A DNA stretch of 64,000 nt from Pseudopyrenochaeta lycopersici (taxonomy: Eukaryota; Ascomycota; Dothideomycetes; Pleosporales; Pseudopyrenochaetaceae), in assembly GCA_003313425.1 (NCBI GenBank), contig NHZP01000021.1:682001-746000 (forward strand), read 5' to 3'. Position 1 is the first letter of the stretch. Each line of letters begins with the position of its first letter. The translations under genes were made by a program, and so were the position numbers. A model generated the notes under the pieces. That model had not been told where the DNA came from and did no database searches. It saw nothing but the letters and a program-made list of their open reading frames with translations. This document shows, piece by piece, positions 23,033 to 37,939 of this stretch.

Positions 23033-26000
23033 ATGGCTCTTCGCCCCGATGACAGCCAGAACCTGGCTCTCGAGCTGCAAGATGGCTACGCCTGCTTCGG
23101 ACGGAGCTTTGGCGCTGACAAGAGCATTGCGGGAGAATTGGTCTTCCAGACTGGTATGGTTGGATACCCTGAGTCTATCACAGATCCTTCATACCGTGGC
23201 CAAATTTTGGTAATCACATTTCCCCTTGTCGGCAACTATGGTGTACCCTCCCGGGAAGAGATGGACAGCCTGCTAAAGGACATTCCGGCGCACTTTGAGG
23301 CAAAGCAAATTCACATTGCGGGTTTGGTTGTTGCTACGTATGCCGAAGAAGAGTACTCGCATCACTTGGCGACCTCTTCGCTGGGCGCGTGGCTCAAGGA
23401 GCAGGGTGTGCCTGCCATCACGGGTGTGGACACGCGAGCGCTGACGAAGCGTATCCGTGAGGAAGGAAGTATGCTGGCACGTCTGCTGCAGAGAACCGGA
23501 CCCAACCCTACCCCCGTCGCCCTCACCAATGGCGCAGGCGATGTTGCGGTGCCCATAGACGACCAAGTCGAGGATTGGAGGGGCAGTTTCGAGCAAATCG
23601 AATGGGTTGACCCAAACACGAAAAATCTTGTCGCCGAAGGTATTATAGCTTACAGCATCGTTCACAGATTTGTTCTGACCCGTACACAGTGTCCATCAAA
23701 GAACCGAAGCTATACTCTCCCGACCCCGCAACTGCCCTCAAGCATCCCTCCGGCCGCCCTGTGCGCGTAGTCACTGTCGATGTCGGTCTCAAATACAACC
23801 AGCTCAGGTGTTTGGTGAGGCGAGGAGTCGAAGTTCTGCAGGTACCGTGGGATTATGACTTCCCACAATTGGCCGGTAAGGACTATGATGGTCTGTTCAT
23901 CTCGAACGGCCCCGGCGACCCAGCAAAGATGGAGGCCACGGTAAAGCATATCAAGGCTGCCATGGACGAAGCCCGAACACCCATTTTTGGTATCTGTCTT
24001 GGTCACCAGCTGCTTGCACGGGCTGCCGGAGCGGACACGCTCAAGATGAAGTTTGGTAACCGCGGTCACAACATTCCCTGCACCAGCTTGCTTACAGGAA
24101 AATGCCACATTACATCACAAAACCACGGTTACGCTGTAGACTCGAAGACACTTCCTCAAGGCTGGGAAGAACTCTTTGTTAATGCCAACGATGGCAGCAA
24201 CGAGGGTATCCGACATGTGCAAAGACCCTATTTTAGTGTGCAGTTCCACCCTGAACACACGCCTGGTCCTCGCGATACCGAATACCTGTTCGACGTCTTC
24301 ATCAACACAATTCAGAAGGCTATCGCGTCATCGGAAGTTATGTCGAAAGCCGTGGAGTTCCCCGGTGGTACTTTTGAGGACAACAAGAAGCTAGCCCCAA
24401 GAGTCGATGTCAAGAAAGTACTCGTCCTCGGCAGTGGAGGCCTGAGTATTGGCCAAGCGGGAGAGTTTGATTACTCTGGAAGTCAGGCCATCAAGGCACT
24501 CAAAGAAGAGGGAATCTATACCATCTTGATCAACCCTAATATCGCAACCATTCAGACTTCCAAGGGTCTTGCTGACAAAGTCTACTTCCTACCGGTCAAT
24601 GCAGATTTCGTCCGCAAAGTCATCCAGAAGGAGCGACCCGATGGTATTTATGTCACCTTCGGTGGCCAGACTGCCTTGCAAGTCGGTATCCAGCTCAAGG
24701 ACGAATTTGAGGGACTCGGCGTCAAGGTTCTTGGTACGCCCATTAACACCATCATCACTACCGAAGACCGAGAACTCTTTGCGCGAAGCATGGAGTCGAT
24801 TGGTGAGAAATGCGCCAAGTCAGCGTCAGCGAACAACGTTGAAGAGGCCATGCGCGCTGTCAAAGACATTGGATTCCCTGTCATTGTCCGAGCCGCATAC
24901 GCTCTTGGTGGACTTGGTAGTGGATTTGCAGAGAATGACGACCAGCTGCTCGAACTTTGCAATAAAGCTTTCGCTGCGAGCCCTCAAGTGCTCATCGAGC
25001 GCAGCATGAAGGGATGGAAAGAGATCGAGTACGAGGTTGTCCGAGATGCTCGAGACAACTGCATTACTGTCTGCAACATGGAAAATTTCGACCCATTGGG
25101 CATCCACACGGGAGACTCTATTGTTGTTGCACCATCCCAAACCCTTTCAGACGAAGACTACAACATGCTACGAACAACGGCTGTGAACGTCATCCGCCAT
25201 CTCGGTGTTGTCGGAGAATGCAACATTCAATACGCCTTGAATCCCTTCTCCCGCGAATACTGCATTATTGAGGTGAACGCTCGTCTATCCCGATCGTCAG
25301 CTCTAGCCTCCAAGGCCACCGGTTATCCTCTTGCCTTTGTTGCAGCTAAGCTTGGTCTCAACATTCCCCTGAATGAGATCTCCAACTCTGTCACACGCGT
25401 TACCTGCGCATGCTTCGAGCCCTCACTAGATTATGTCGTCGTCAAAATTCCTCGATGGGACCTGAAGAAATTCACGCGTGTTTCGACACTCCTGGGTTCA
25501 TCGATGAAGAGCGTGGGTGAGGTGATGAGCATCGGTCGGACATTTGAAGAAGCCATCCAAAAGGCCATCCGGGAAATTGATCCGAGCAATCTCGGTTTCA
25601 ACGAGACTGCGGCTTTGATGCAGATTGACCAAGAACTGCAGACGCCTTCCGACCAGAGACTGTTCGCTATTGCAAACGCAATGAAGTCTGGATACAGCGT
25701 TGACAAGATCTGGGAGATGACGAAAATCGACAAATGGTTTCTCAGCCGGCTCAAAGCACTTAGCAACTTCGAGAAGTCAATGTCAAGCTACGATACAGTG
25801 AGCATCACGGTGCCTTTGATGAAGAAGGCCAAAGCGTTGGGCTACTCTGATCGCCAGCTTGCCAAGTTTTGGGGTTCTAACGAGCTTGCTGTACGCCGCG
25901 TTCGTGTCGATGCTGGCATCTTTCCGTTTGTCAAGCAGATAGACACTGTCGCTGCTGAGTTCCCCGCGGTTACGAATTATCTTTTTGTGAGTTTGTTTTC

Positions 26001-28769
26001 ATTGATCCTGACTTCTTGCCCTTGAAAGCGCCTTTTCGACCAAGTTTTCAGTTCACACCAGCAATTACGTACTCGCAATCGCTAACCCACAGCTTCAGCT
26101 TACATACAATGGCACGGAGCACGATATCAACTTTAACGACAAGGGTGTCATGGTGCTTGGGTCCGGTGTGTACCGTATCGGCTCCTCAGTAGAATTCGAC
26201 TGGTGCTCAGTGCGAGCTATCCGCACTCTCCGAGAGCAAGGCTTCAAGACAGTCATGCTGAATTATAACCCGGAGACGGTCAGTACAGACTACGACGAGG
26301 CCGACCGCCTCTATTTTGAGAACATCAGCTTGGAAACTGTGCTGGACATCTACACATTGGAGAACTCTAGCGGCGTCATCATCTCTATGGGTGGTCAGAC
26401 TCCGAACAACATCGCCCTCCCACTTCACCGCATGAACGTCAAGATCCTCGGGACTTCTCCTGAGATGATTGATACCGCAGAAAACCGTTACAAGTTTTCT
26501 CGTATGCTTGACCGCATCTCGGTTGATCAGCCCGCATGGAAAGAGCTTACTAGCATTGAGGAGGCCACCGAGTTTTGCGATAGAGTGTCCTACCCTGTGC
26601 TCGTTCGCCCGTCTTATGTTCTGTCCGGAGCTGCGATGAACACCGTATATTCCCAACACGACCTGGCCAACTATCTCAATCAGGCAGTCGAGGTCTCGAA
26701 GGAGCATCCTGTTGTGATCACAAAGTACATTGAGAATGCCAAGGAGATTGAAATGGACGCTGTTGCCCGCAATGGAACTATGATTGGACACTTCATCTCC
26801 GAGCATGTTGAAAACGCTGGTGTCCATTCTGGCGACGCTACACTCATCCTCCCTCCGCAAGATCTGGACCCCGAGACAGTGCGACAAATCGAGAATGCGA
26901 CACGGAAGATCGGAAATGCACTTAATATCACTGGTCCTTACAATATCCAGTTCATCGCCAAAGACAACGAGATCAAGGTCATTGAGTGCAATGTGCGCGC
27001 GTCGCGATCTTTCCCATTCGTTTCAAAGGTCACTGGCGTTGATCTCATTGAGATGGCTACCAAGGCTATGGCTGGCCTTCCTGTCACTGAATATCCACCA
27101 GTCAACATCCCTGCAGAATATGTGGGTGTCAAAGTTCCCCAGTTCTCATTTTCTCGATTGTCTGGTGCAGATCCAGTTCTCGGTGTAGAAATGGCTTCGA
27201 CTGGTGAAGTTGCCTGCTTTGGTCGCACGAAGTACGAGGCTTATATCAAGGGTCTCATCGCAACGGGCTTTAGGCTACCAAACAAGAACATTCTATTGTC
27301 TATCGGCTCTTTCAAAGACAAGGTAGAGATGTTGTCGTCTATTGAACGACTGCACAAGATGGGCTACAACCTTTTCGCCACCGCTGGAACTGCAGACTAT
27401 ATTCAAGAGCACGGCATCCCAGTGAAATTCTTGGAAGTCCTCCCTAGCGGCGAACACGATGAACAAAAGTCGGAGTACTCGCTGACACAGCATTTGTCGA
27501 ACAATCTCATCGATCTATACATCAATCTGCCTTCGAGTAATCGCTTCCGACGACCTGCCAACTACATGAGCAGAGGATACCGTACTCGCCGCATGGCCGT
27601 CGACTACCAAACCCCTCTTGTGACCAATGTCAAGAATGCGAAGCTGTTAATTGAGGCTATCGCTCGTCACTACGATCTTGAAATCACCAAGGTGGACTTC
27701 CAGGAGTTCGCCGCGGCTCCGGGATCCAATGAGGAGTCGGCTGGGGACGGATCTAGGTTGAAAGGCTCGTTGTCTTTGACGCAACTTCTTGCGAAGTCGC
27801 CGTTTAAGAGCAAGCACATCACCTCTGTCAAGCAGTTTAGCCGTGCAGACCTCCATCTCCTGTTTACCATTGCACAAGAAATGCGCCTCGGTGCGCAGCG
27901 ACAGGGCTGTCTCGACGTTCTCAAAGGCCGCGTTCTCTGTACTATGTTCTGTGAGCCGTCAACAAGAACCTCTGCTTCTTTCGATGCCGCTATGAAGCGC
28001 TTGGGTGGTGAGGTTGTCGTCATCAACGAATCAGTCTCTTCCACCCAAAAGGGAGAGTCGATTGCAGATACCATCCGCACGCTGGGCTGCTACGGCGATG
28101 CTATCATCTTGCGCCACCCGTCCGAAGAGTCGGTAGATATTGCTACTAAATTCTCTGATGTACCTATCATCAACGCTGGAAACGGAAGCCGTGAGCATCC
28201 TACTCAGGCTTTGCTCGATATTTTCACCATCCGAGAGGAACTTGGTACCGTCAACGGCCTCAACATCACCTTCGTTGGTGACCTTAAGTATGGCCGCACA
28301 GTTCACTCCCTTTGTGAGCTGCTTTCTCACTACGACGTCACTGTGAATCTGGTCTCGCCCGACTCTCTCGGTATGCCCAGTGGAGTTCGTGACGCACTGA
28401 AGTCCCGTGGTCAACTGAATGTCATCTCCAACAAGCTCACCTCAGATATCATTGCCTCCACTGACGTCTTGTATTGCACGCGCGTGCAAAAGGAACGTTT
28501 CCCCGACGTTGCTACTTATGAGCAGGTCAAGGATGCATTCGTGATCGATAATAAGGTACTCAAGGGCGCGAAGGTGAACATGATTGTTATGCACCCTCTC
28601 CCTAGGAACAATGAGATTCATGAGGAGGTTGACTTTGATCCTCGGGCGGCATATTTCAGACAGGTAAGTCATCCCACGATAAATGAAAGAGCGATGCACT
28701 AACCGGACTTAGATGAGATACGGATTGTACACCCGCATGGCGTTGCTTGCAATGGTCATGGCTCAATAA
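23033..28769 (+). CDS. URA2: Fused glutamine amidotransferase / carbamoyl-phosphate synthase / aspartate carbamoyltransferase, lacking the pseudo-DHOase domain
   Basis: Catalyses the first two steps of pyrimidine synthesis: glutamine-dependent carbamoyl phosphate formation, then carbamoyl aspartate formation. Four exons (23033-23639, 23690-25986, 26099-28663, 28713-28769) give 1841 residues. The amidotransferase (1 to about 400) has the nucleophile Cys305 in FGICLGHQL and the HPEH motif. The synthase (about 420-1490) has both ATP-grasp halves (GGQTALQVG and GGQTPNNIA) and the regulatory MGS-like end. Aspartate carbamoyltransferase (about 1545-1841) keeps [23 protein letters not shown] and [10 protein letters not shown], and the last exon encodes [18 protein letters not shown]. 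Fungal homologues are about 2200-2280 residues because an inactive dihydroorotase-like domain sits between synthase and transferase. Here only about 40 linker residues (1503-1543) lie there, inside one uninterrupted exon. Start and stop are unambiguous. Confidence 0.96.
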
Positions 28770-29296
28770 GTGGCCCCATGTGTTGGCAGTGTTCTCGCTG
28801 GTAATATATCAACTTGAGACTGCTTAGTAGTCGGGCGTTCAGTTGGCGTTATGACGATTTTACGAAAGACCAACAAAAGCAAACATGTTACACTCCTTTA
28901 CGGGCACATAAACGCTCCACGATTTGGTAGACGGCATTCATTATAGATAGATTTCTAAAAGCATCCTCATGGCGTTATCTCAGTGTGAGGGGACATGTAT
29001 GACTATAAAATTTTGCATTTTCGGGGTGGGGGGAAGCTATTTCACTTTTTCGGCGATCGGTTTTGGGGATTGGTTGAGGCTACGGTGGGGATTATTTCAG
29101 TCCAGCAATGGCTTGTTCTTGGATAGGTCGTTTGTATGCATTATAGGGCGCCTGGGGTGGGAACACGACGACTCAGAAAGGAAAGAGCCAGTCTTTTGAT
29201 TTGTTTATTTTGTAATCAAACCCCGAATTACAATTGCTCAATTACCTCAATTCATACTGTGAGCTAAACTCCCCTCTTATCATCCGTCCTCCCCCA
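28770..29296. other. 3' flank of the pyrimidine enzyme gene
   Basis: Terminator region and short AT-rich spacer. One 76-codon frame at 28969 has no support. Confidence 0.4.
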
Positions 29297-29560
29297 TCAA
29301 ATCTCCTCCGAATACCGTTTCGCCTTCAATATCCACTCCCACCCATTTTCTTGCATCCACCGCAGCCTCTCAAGACGTTGCTTCAACTCTGCAATGCATC
29401 TGTTGCAGAACCCACCTTCTTCGTCCACGACGTCAGTCAACGCATTGCACATCGCCACGACTCTGCTACCACGGACTTTTTCGCATGGGTAGACGGGATG
29501 TTTGCGTCTTAGGGCGATGTGTTTGCAGGATGTGTATCCAATGAAGTTTCGCTTGCACAT
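29297..29560 (-). CDS. Mini Cys/His protein (87 aa), putative metal-binding
   Basis: Short single-exon protein starting MCKRNFIGY with ligand-like residues at C2, C12, H14, C26, C38, C52 and C55, followed by a charged helical tail (ELKQRLERLRWMQENGW). The order and rough spacing, C-x9-C-x-H-x11-C-x11-C-x13-C-x2-C, match a second small gene at 53700-53939, which argues that both are real and form a family. Such a pattern would suit one or two structural zinc sites, but I do not recognise a named domain. The frame is open upstream to 29686, but the inner ATG aligns with the other protein. Function and location are unknown. Confidence 0.6.
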   Translation of the reverse strand: MCKRNFIGYTSCKHIALRRKHPVYPCEKVRGSRVVAMCNALTDVVDEEGGFCNRCIAELKQRLERLRWMQENGWEWILKAKRYSEEI

Positions 29561-32664
<3,104 letters not shown>

Positions 32665-33317
32665 GCGGTTTCCTGACGTCGTGGCTTGATGCCGTGCAAT
32701 ACATAGTTACGCTATGGAAGAACTGCGCTTTCATGCGCCAGCATTGGCTTTGCTAACAGCTGTTTCTTTTGTATATATACACTTTACCAAATCAGCTTGC
32801 TGGTTATTACATGTCAATACATTATTATTTGGATCATGTTTGTTGCAGCTGAGCATTTTCGTCATGCTCTTAGCGGGTTCACCGTCTACATCCGAACGCA
32901 GAACATCTGCAATGCACCTAGCGACAGTTTTGCATCTTGAGCATCCATACTTTCACATTCCGTTGTCTTCACCTAACGACTATCTTCAGAAGATCACATA
33001 TACATGTCCAAAGTGGCCCATACGTTACACGCTATAGGAAACTAATCGGACCCACCATCGTAACTGTCATGCGATTCTTTCGGTATTAGCGCATTAACAT
33101 TATTCAACGAGTTATTTATAGGCTTGAAACTAGGAAGTGACGGATAGAGCGCTGATTTAAGTGATGAGAGTCCAAAAAAAGGAGGTTGTCTGACTTGATT
33201 CCAATTGTGAGCGTTCGGTGACGAGAAAAAGGCCGCTCAGGATATGCTTGAGTTATAGATTAGGACATTGTAAAATTAGCCTACTACTCAACGATGGAAA
33301 TGCGCCCACGTCATTTC
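32665..33317. other. 3' flanks of convergent xylanase and decarboxylase genes
   Basis: AT-rich terminator sequence for both genes. A 107-codon frame at 32714 has no recognisable content. Confidence 0.4.
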
Positions 33318-34771
33318 TTATAGCCTTGCTTCAACGGCTGGTTCAGTTTGCATCAGGGCGTCTCCATCTGTGTACAGCGGCATCGTCCCTGGAGTAGTTC
33401 TAAGTGCCTCCTCCATTATCGCTAGAGCAAGATCTAGCTGCTCCTCAGTCACCGTAATCGGCGGTGCAATGCGGAAAACACCCCCAAAGGATGCCATTGT
33501 GGCAAGCTGTGCCCACAAACCCATTTCAACCATCTTATTTGACACTGCTGCTCCCACTTCCGGTGCGCCGACCTTCGTTTTCCTATCACCAACAATCTCG
33601 GCCCCAGCCATTAAGCCGCGGCCGCGAACATCGCCGATGCATCCATAACGTGACTGTAGTCGTCTGAGGCCAGCTTGAAGCTTGATTCCTAGTCGCTTTG
33701 ATCGAGCGCAAAGGTCGTCTCGGATGACTATTTCAAGGACCTTATCGCCTACCGCAGCGGGAAGGGGGTCGTTGATGTGAGTGGTGTAGAACAAGAAACC
33801 ATTCTCCTTTGCATGCTGGGCGATGCGGTTCGACGTGAGTATTGCACTCAGTGGTAAACCATTTCCAAGCGTCTTGCTGAGAGTGACAATGTCCGGAACC
33901 ACACCTTCATCCTCAGGGTGGTGCGTAAACGCAAACATATCCCCTGCTCTTCCAAGCGCTGTCTGTGCTTCATCGACAATGAGCAACATACCCCTCGCCT
34001 CACAGTGCTTCTTTAATGCTTTCAAATAGCCCGGTGGGAGTTCCAACATACCACCACTAGAAAGGATCGGCTCGACAATAATCGCAGCAAGCGAACCGCA
34101 TGACTGCTTGTCCAAAAGGTCGAATCCATAGTCCAGTTCAGTTTTCCAATCATGCGATCCATCAGCAAATCTGAAGATCGATCGGTATGAATTTGGCGTA
34201 GGGAGTGCAAGATTGCCGATCATGTTCGGCCCATAGCCAGAGCGTCCGGCATGATACTGAGCACCCAAGGAGGCACCCGTCATACCGTGCCATGATGCTG
34301 CTAGGCCAACTATTTCGAATTTGCCAGTGTAGAATTTGGCCAGACGGATGGCAGCCTCATTGCTTTCGCCACCAGTGCTCAAGAATAAAGCTTTGTCGAG
34401 TCCAACAGGAGCAGCGCAAGTGAGCCGCTTCGCCAGATTGATTACTGGAGGACTGATCATGCCGCTGAAAAGATGATCCAAATGCTCCGCGTGGCTGTTG
34501 ATCACAGAAACAACTTCTGGATGTCCATGGCCTATTAGTGTGCTCATTTGACCTGCTTTTCAGTCAGCTATGCTCGCTGATTAAATATTAGCGGCGCACC
34601 AGAAGTAAAATCCATCATTCGATGACCAGAGGCTGTTTGCATGTAGATACCGTCCGTTGAGGTGATTATCTCAGGATGGAAAGCAGTTCCATACGTCAAC
34701 AGACAATCGTCCGCATCTTGTTGAAGCTGCTCAATATTTGCATTCTCATATGGGCGGGACATTTTGGTCAT
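33318..34771 (-). CDS. 2,2-dialkylglycine decarboxylase-like class III aminotransferase
   Basis: PLP enzyme of the class III aminotransferase family, most like dialkylglycine decarboxylase, which decarboxylates 2,2-dialkylglycines such as 2-aminoisobutyrate and transfers the amino group to pyruvate. Two exons (34600-34771 and 33318-34552, intron 47 nt) give 468 residues; a second ATG at 34762 has a better start context (CAAAATG). Landmarks: DFTSGQMSTLIGHGHPEV across the splice, LSTGGESNEAAIRLAK, SWHGMTGAS, VEPILSSGGMLELP, LLIVDEAQTALGR (PLP-binding Asp) and the Schiff-base Lys at about 284 in TLSKTLGNGLPLSAI, then FYTTHINDPLPAAVG and DVRGRGLMAGAEI. The match runs over the whole length, so this subfamily is favoured over ornithine or GABA transaminase. 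It is divergent from the Zn2Cys6 gene, its likely regulator. The physiological substrate is inferred. Confidence 0.86.
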
Positions 34772-34969
34772 TATGAGCAAGTGGTAAGGACTTAAGAGGG
34801 TGGAAGATGTTAATCGCAATTAGGGTGCACTCCTCGTTCTTATTAGCTATATAACTCCCACCAGATGCTCGCATAGTCAGGAGAGTTTTCCGTCGCAGAT
34901 GATTACCATGCATTATCCAACCGCCAACGAGCTTGTCCTATCAGCCATGGACTTGTCATTGGATAGAAG

Positions 34970-34975
34970 CGGCCG
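34970..34975. promoter_or_regulatory. CGGCCG inverted half-sites in divergent promoter
   Basis: A CGG and a CCG triplet with no spacer inside the palindrome GCGGCCGC (34969-34976), in the shared promoter of the decarboxylase and regulator genes. This is one of three CGG/CCG pairs in the region and a weaker candidate than the two octamers. Confidence 0.3.
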
Positions 34976-35039
34976 CTGGATATGGTGTGCCAATCAAATG
35001 GCGTAGACATGACTGATTCATGATGAGCTAGGGAAAGTG

Positions 35040-35047
35040 CGGTTCCG
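35040..35047 (-). promoter_or_regulatory. CGGAACCG octamer (reverse orientation), candidate Zn2Cys6 site
   Basis: The plus strand reads CGGTTCCG inside GCGGTTCCGC, so the minus strand carries CGGAACCG. Inverted CGG triplets with a 2-bp spacer are a classic arrangement for a Zn2Cys6 dimer. It lies about 270 bases upstream of the decarboxylase start. Confidence 0.5.
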
Positions 35048-35170
35048 CGAACTCATGACTCGCGAATGGTGACGCCGCCGTTCCCGTTTGATCTCTATCA
35101 TCGGCCAGGAATACCGAGAAAAGTTTCGTTGGCATGATCAAAATTCCATACAATTTGCTGCTTCCCGACA

Positions 35171-35184
35171 TTACGGAACCGTAA
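35171..35184 (+). promoter_or_regulatory. CGGAACCG octamer within a 6-bp inverted repeat, candidate Zn2Cys6 site
   Basis: TTACGG-AA-CCGTAA has perfect 6-bp arms around a 2-bp spacer and contains CGGAACCG at 35174-35181. It is identical in its 8-bp core to the site at 35040-35047 read on the other strand. It lies about 45 bases upstream of the regulator start, which suggests autoregulation. Confidence 0.5.
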
Positions 35185-35228
35185 CTGATTGCCGCATATA
35201 TTTAACGTAATCTCAGAACCCGTCCTCG

Positions 35229-37311
35229 ATGGCAGAAGTGACATCTGTGAAGACACCCAATACACGGCCCTATCGGTCGCATGCGATTCCAGCTTGCGAT
35301 CGATGTAAGAAGAGAAAAATTAGGTGTGATATTGATGTGCCTGGGCAACCATGCCGATTTTGCCGCACACGTCAAGACACATGCAAGTACACAAAAAAGC
35401 ACGACGCAGAGGGTGCCTTGCTGTTACCAGGGACGGGACAACATATTAGAAAGTAAGAGACGGCCCATTGACCTTCAAAGAATTTAATTTCTGCATGGTT
35501 TTTCAAATGTCAACATGTCCTATTCTGAACTTTCGTTCACATCCATGAACTTCACTTTCTAACACTGGCTCAGACTAGCGAAGAAAAACCAACACCATGT
35601 TTCTGGTGTTCAAGAAGAGCCGATATCTTCAGTCACTGAGCGTGAAGATAGCTTCTCTTCTTATTCCAGTATCATAGGAACATCGCCGACCAAGTCTTCT
35701 TTGATGATGAATCCGCACATGGCCGAAGATATAACTGTGTTAGGTCAATACTTAACTTCTCATACAGCTGAAGGAAACGCAATAGCAAAGCCCTACAGTA
35801 CAATATCGAGTGCTCCAGGAAATCCAATCGTATATCTCACGATCCCGAGAAAACGCAAAGGGCTACGCTCCGCAGTTGACGCTGGAAGAACGCAACGGGA
35901 GATCGTGGAACAGGTCCTCCATCCTTTCGCTATTACGGTGCGAGAATTATACTTCAATTGCATTCACCCATGCTTCCCTATACTAGATGAGCATACGTTT
36001 TCGGATATGTGGCATAGGGATAACGAACAAATTTCTTCGACACTATTGTGCGACTTGTATGCAACTGCTCTGCCTTTCTGGAACAATTCCGAGGTCCTTC
36101 GGCACCACCCTCGACCAGATGTGCGTTTCGTCTGGAACCAAGCAGTAGCTGCCTTACAGGAGGATTTCATGGAGCCTACGATATCGACGGTACATGCCGC
36201 TTTACTAGACATGATTGGAAGGCCGGTCTTACAAGTCACTGGCAACATCATCAATGCCGGTAGAGTCGTCACACTCGCGCAAAGTTTAGGACTACACCGG
36301 GATCCTACACTGTGGAAGGCCACTGCACATGAAAAAAGCGTGCGAATAAGACTATGGTGGGGCGTTTTAATCCATGACTACTGGTCAAGCATCGGCCACG
36401 GCATTCCACCGACCATCAACCCGCGATACTATGACGTCCCACTCCCCACACCAGAGATTCTGGCTAAATCTTCTTCTTCGGGCGTCCAAAACAGATCATT
36501 CTCTACCTTCATCCATCTTTGTCAATTAAGTCAAATCTTAGGTGACATTCTTCCGCATGTGTACTCGCTTCAATTGGACGTTGAGGAAGTCTCAAGAAGC
36601 CTGCGAAGAATTGAATGCGCTCTGGACGACTGGGTAATTGCGCTACCTGAATATCTAAGGTTTGGCCCAAGCACCACATCTCCAGTAAATGGAGCAAGCA
36701 ATCTTTGGTTCTCCTACCTATCTATCAAGGTTCTTGTCTGCCGACTGGCTTTCAAAGCCACTCTCAAAAGCCCTCAATTATTAGCGTTGGAATCACGCCA
36801 GTATCAACTCGCCATGATGCGGCAGAGTGCCTCTGATACCGTGGACTTCGTCACGTCACTAAATGAGGCTCAGATGCGAGAATTTTGGATGCCGTATACT
36901 TGTTATTTGCTAGTCACTGCCGCTACGATTCTCCTACGGTGCACAATAGAGTGCAGCGATATCGAAACGAAGAAATTATGCGCCATTAAACTATTGGACT
37001 TTCGGGATCGGCTCCAGAGCGCAAGCGACTGTTCAGGTTGGGATCTTGCTGATTTCTGCCTTGAAAGATGTCACGAGCCAATCCAAAAGATAGCCAATGC
37101 CCTGAAAATTAGCCCACGAAATACACAAAGCGAAGAGGTGGAGGCCGGTGTAGCGAACGTAATCCCGGAAACAACAGAAGAAGCTGCTGTTGATGCTGCC
37201 ACCATTGCTTCAACTACAATGTCCGATTTCTTTCTACCAATAGACTCTTTGGACTATCCGTGGGAGACTCTATGGGATACTAACGAAGGGCCATGGCAGA
37301 TACAGATTTGA
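35229..37311 (+). CDS. Zn2Cys6 fungal transcription factor
   Basis: Nuclear regulator with an N-terminal binuclear zinc cluster and a fungal-specific transcription factor domain. Two exons (35229-35452 and 35574-37311, intron 121 nt) give 653 residues. The six-cysteine cluster is CDRCKKRKIRC followed by CRFCRTRQDTC, residues about 23-53, with the usual basic stretch between the first pairs. The middle homology region starts around residue 240 (HPCFPILDEHTF) and has the family helices LAQSLGLHRDP and RLWWGVLIHDYWSSIGHGIPP. The C-terminus is acidic with aromatic residues, a plausible activation region. Divergent placement next to the decarboxylase gene with paired CGG sites between suggests a pathway-specific regulator. 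Confidence 0.93.
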
Positions 37312-37939
37312 AACCGCGACATATAACGAGCTAGTCTGTCAAGCTTGAAGGACTTGTCTTAGGTCTGGGCGATAAATCCGTCTCTCTCCGAAATGATCCG
37401 CCTATTTCACTGGCCTCAATCTTCGCCTGGCACTCTATCTCAAAATCTACGAATTTCTGAGTCTACGGAAATTCTGCTTCGAGTAGTTCTCACTTTAGCC
37501 TCAGGCTTAATCTTAGGTCGCATCAAACCTATATAACCATGCCTCGTTGAACTTTGATTTTGCCTGGTAAGATCTTCTCCAAATTATTTGTTGCCCATTC
37601 GGTTGATGTACAAACTGCAGGATAGTTACAAAATTGTGCTTTAGAATGATCTGAAGCTAGTATAAGCCATAGAATGATCAATGTATGATGGTGATAACTC
37701 TTCGGTCAGGGTTTCGAATGTCATTTGGTTTTAACTTTCCTAATGATATGGACGATCAGTGCGGTTTGCAGGGGCTAATCCATCCCTAAACATGTTCGCA
37801 ATCATAAAAAACATAGAGTAGCCTACTATAAACGCTGCCCTAGGAGCAGCACAAAAGGTTTCTCTTACAATGGTGCTTTCATCTTCATTCGATATTCCTT
37901 ATCCCAAACTCCTGCATAGGATGCATCCAGTTGACTCCA
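37312..37939. other. 3' flanks of convergent regulator and F-box genes
   Basis: AT-rich terminator sequence. No supported gene, repeat or RNA. Confidence 0.4.

Noticed and set aside
27650..27830. Loss of the pseudo-DHOase domain as an artefact of a missed intron
   Set aside because: The region is one continuous exon joining conserved flanks in frame, so splicing cannot hide the missing domain; only an assembly collapse could.
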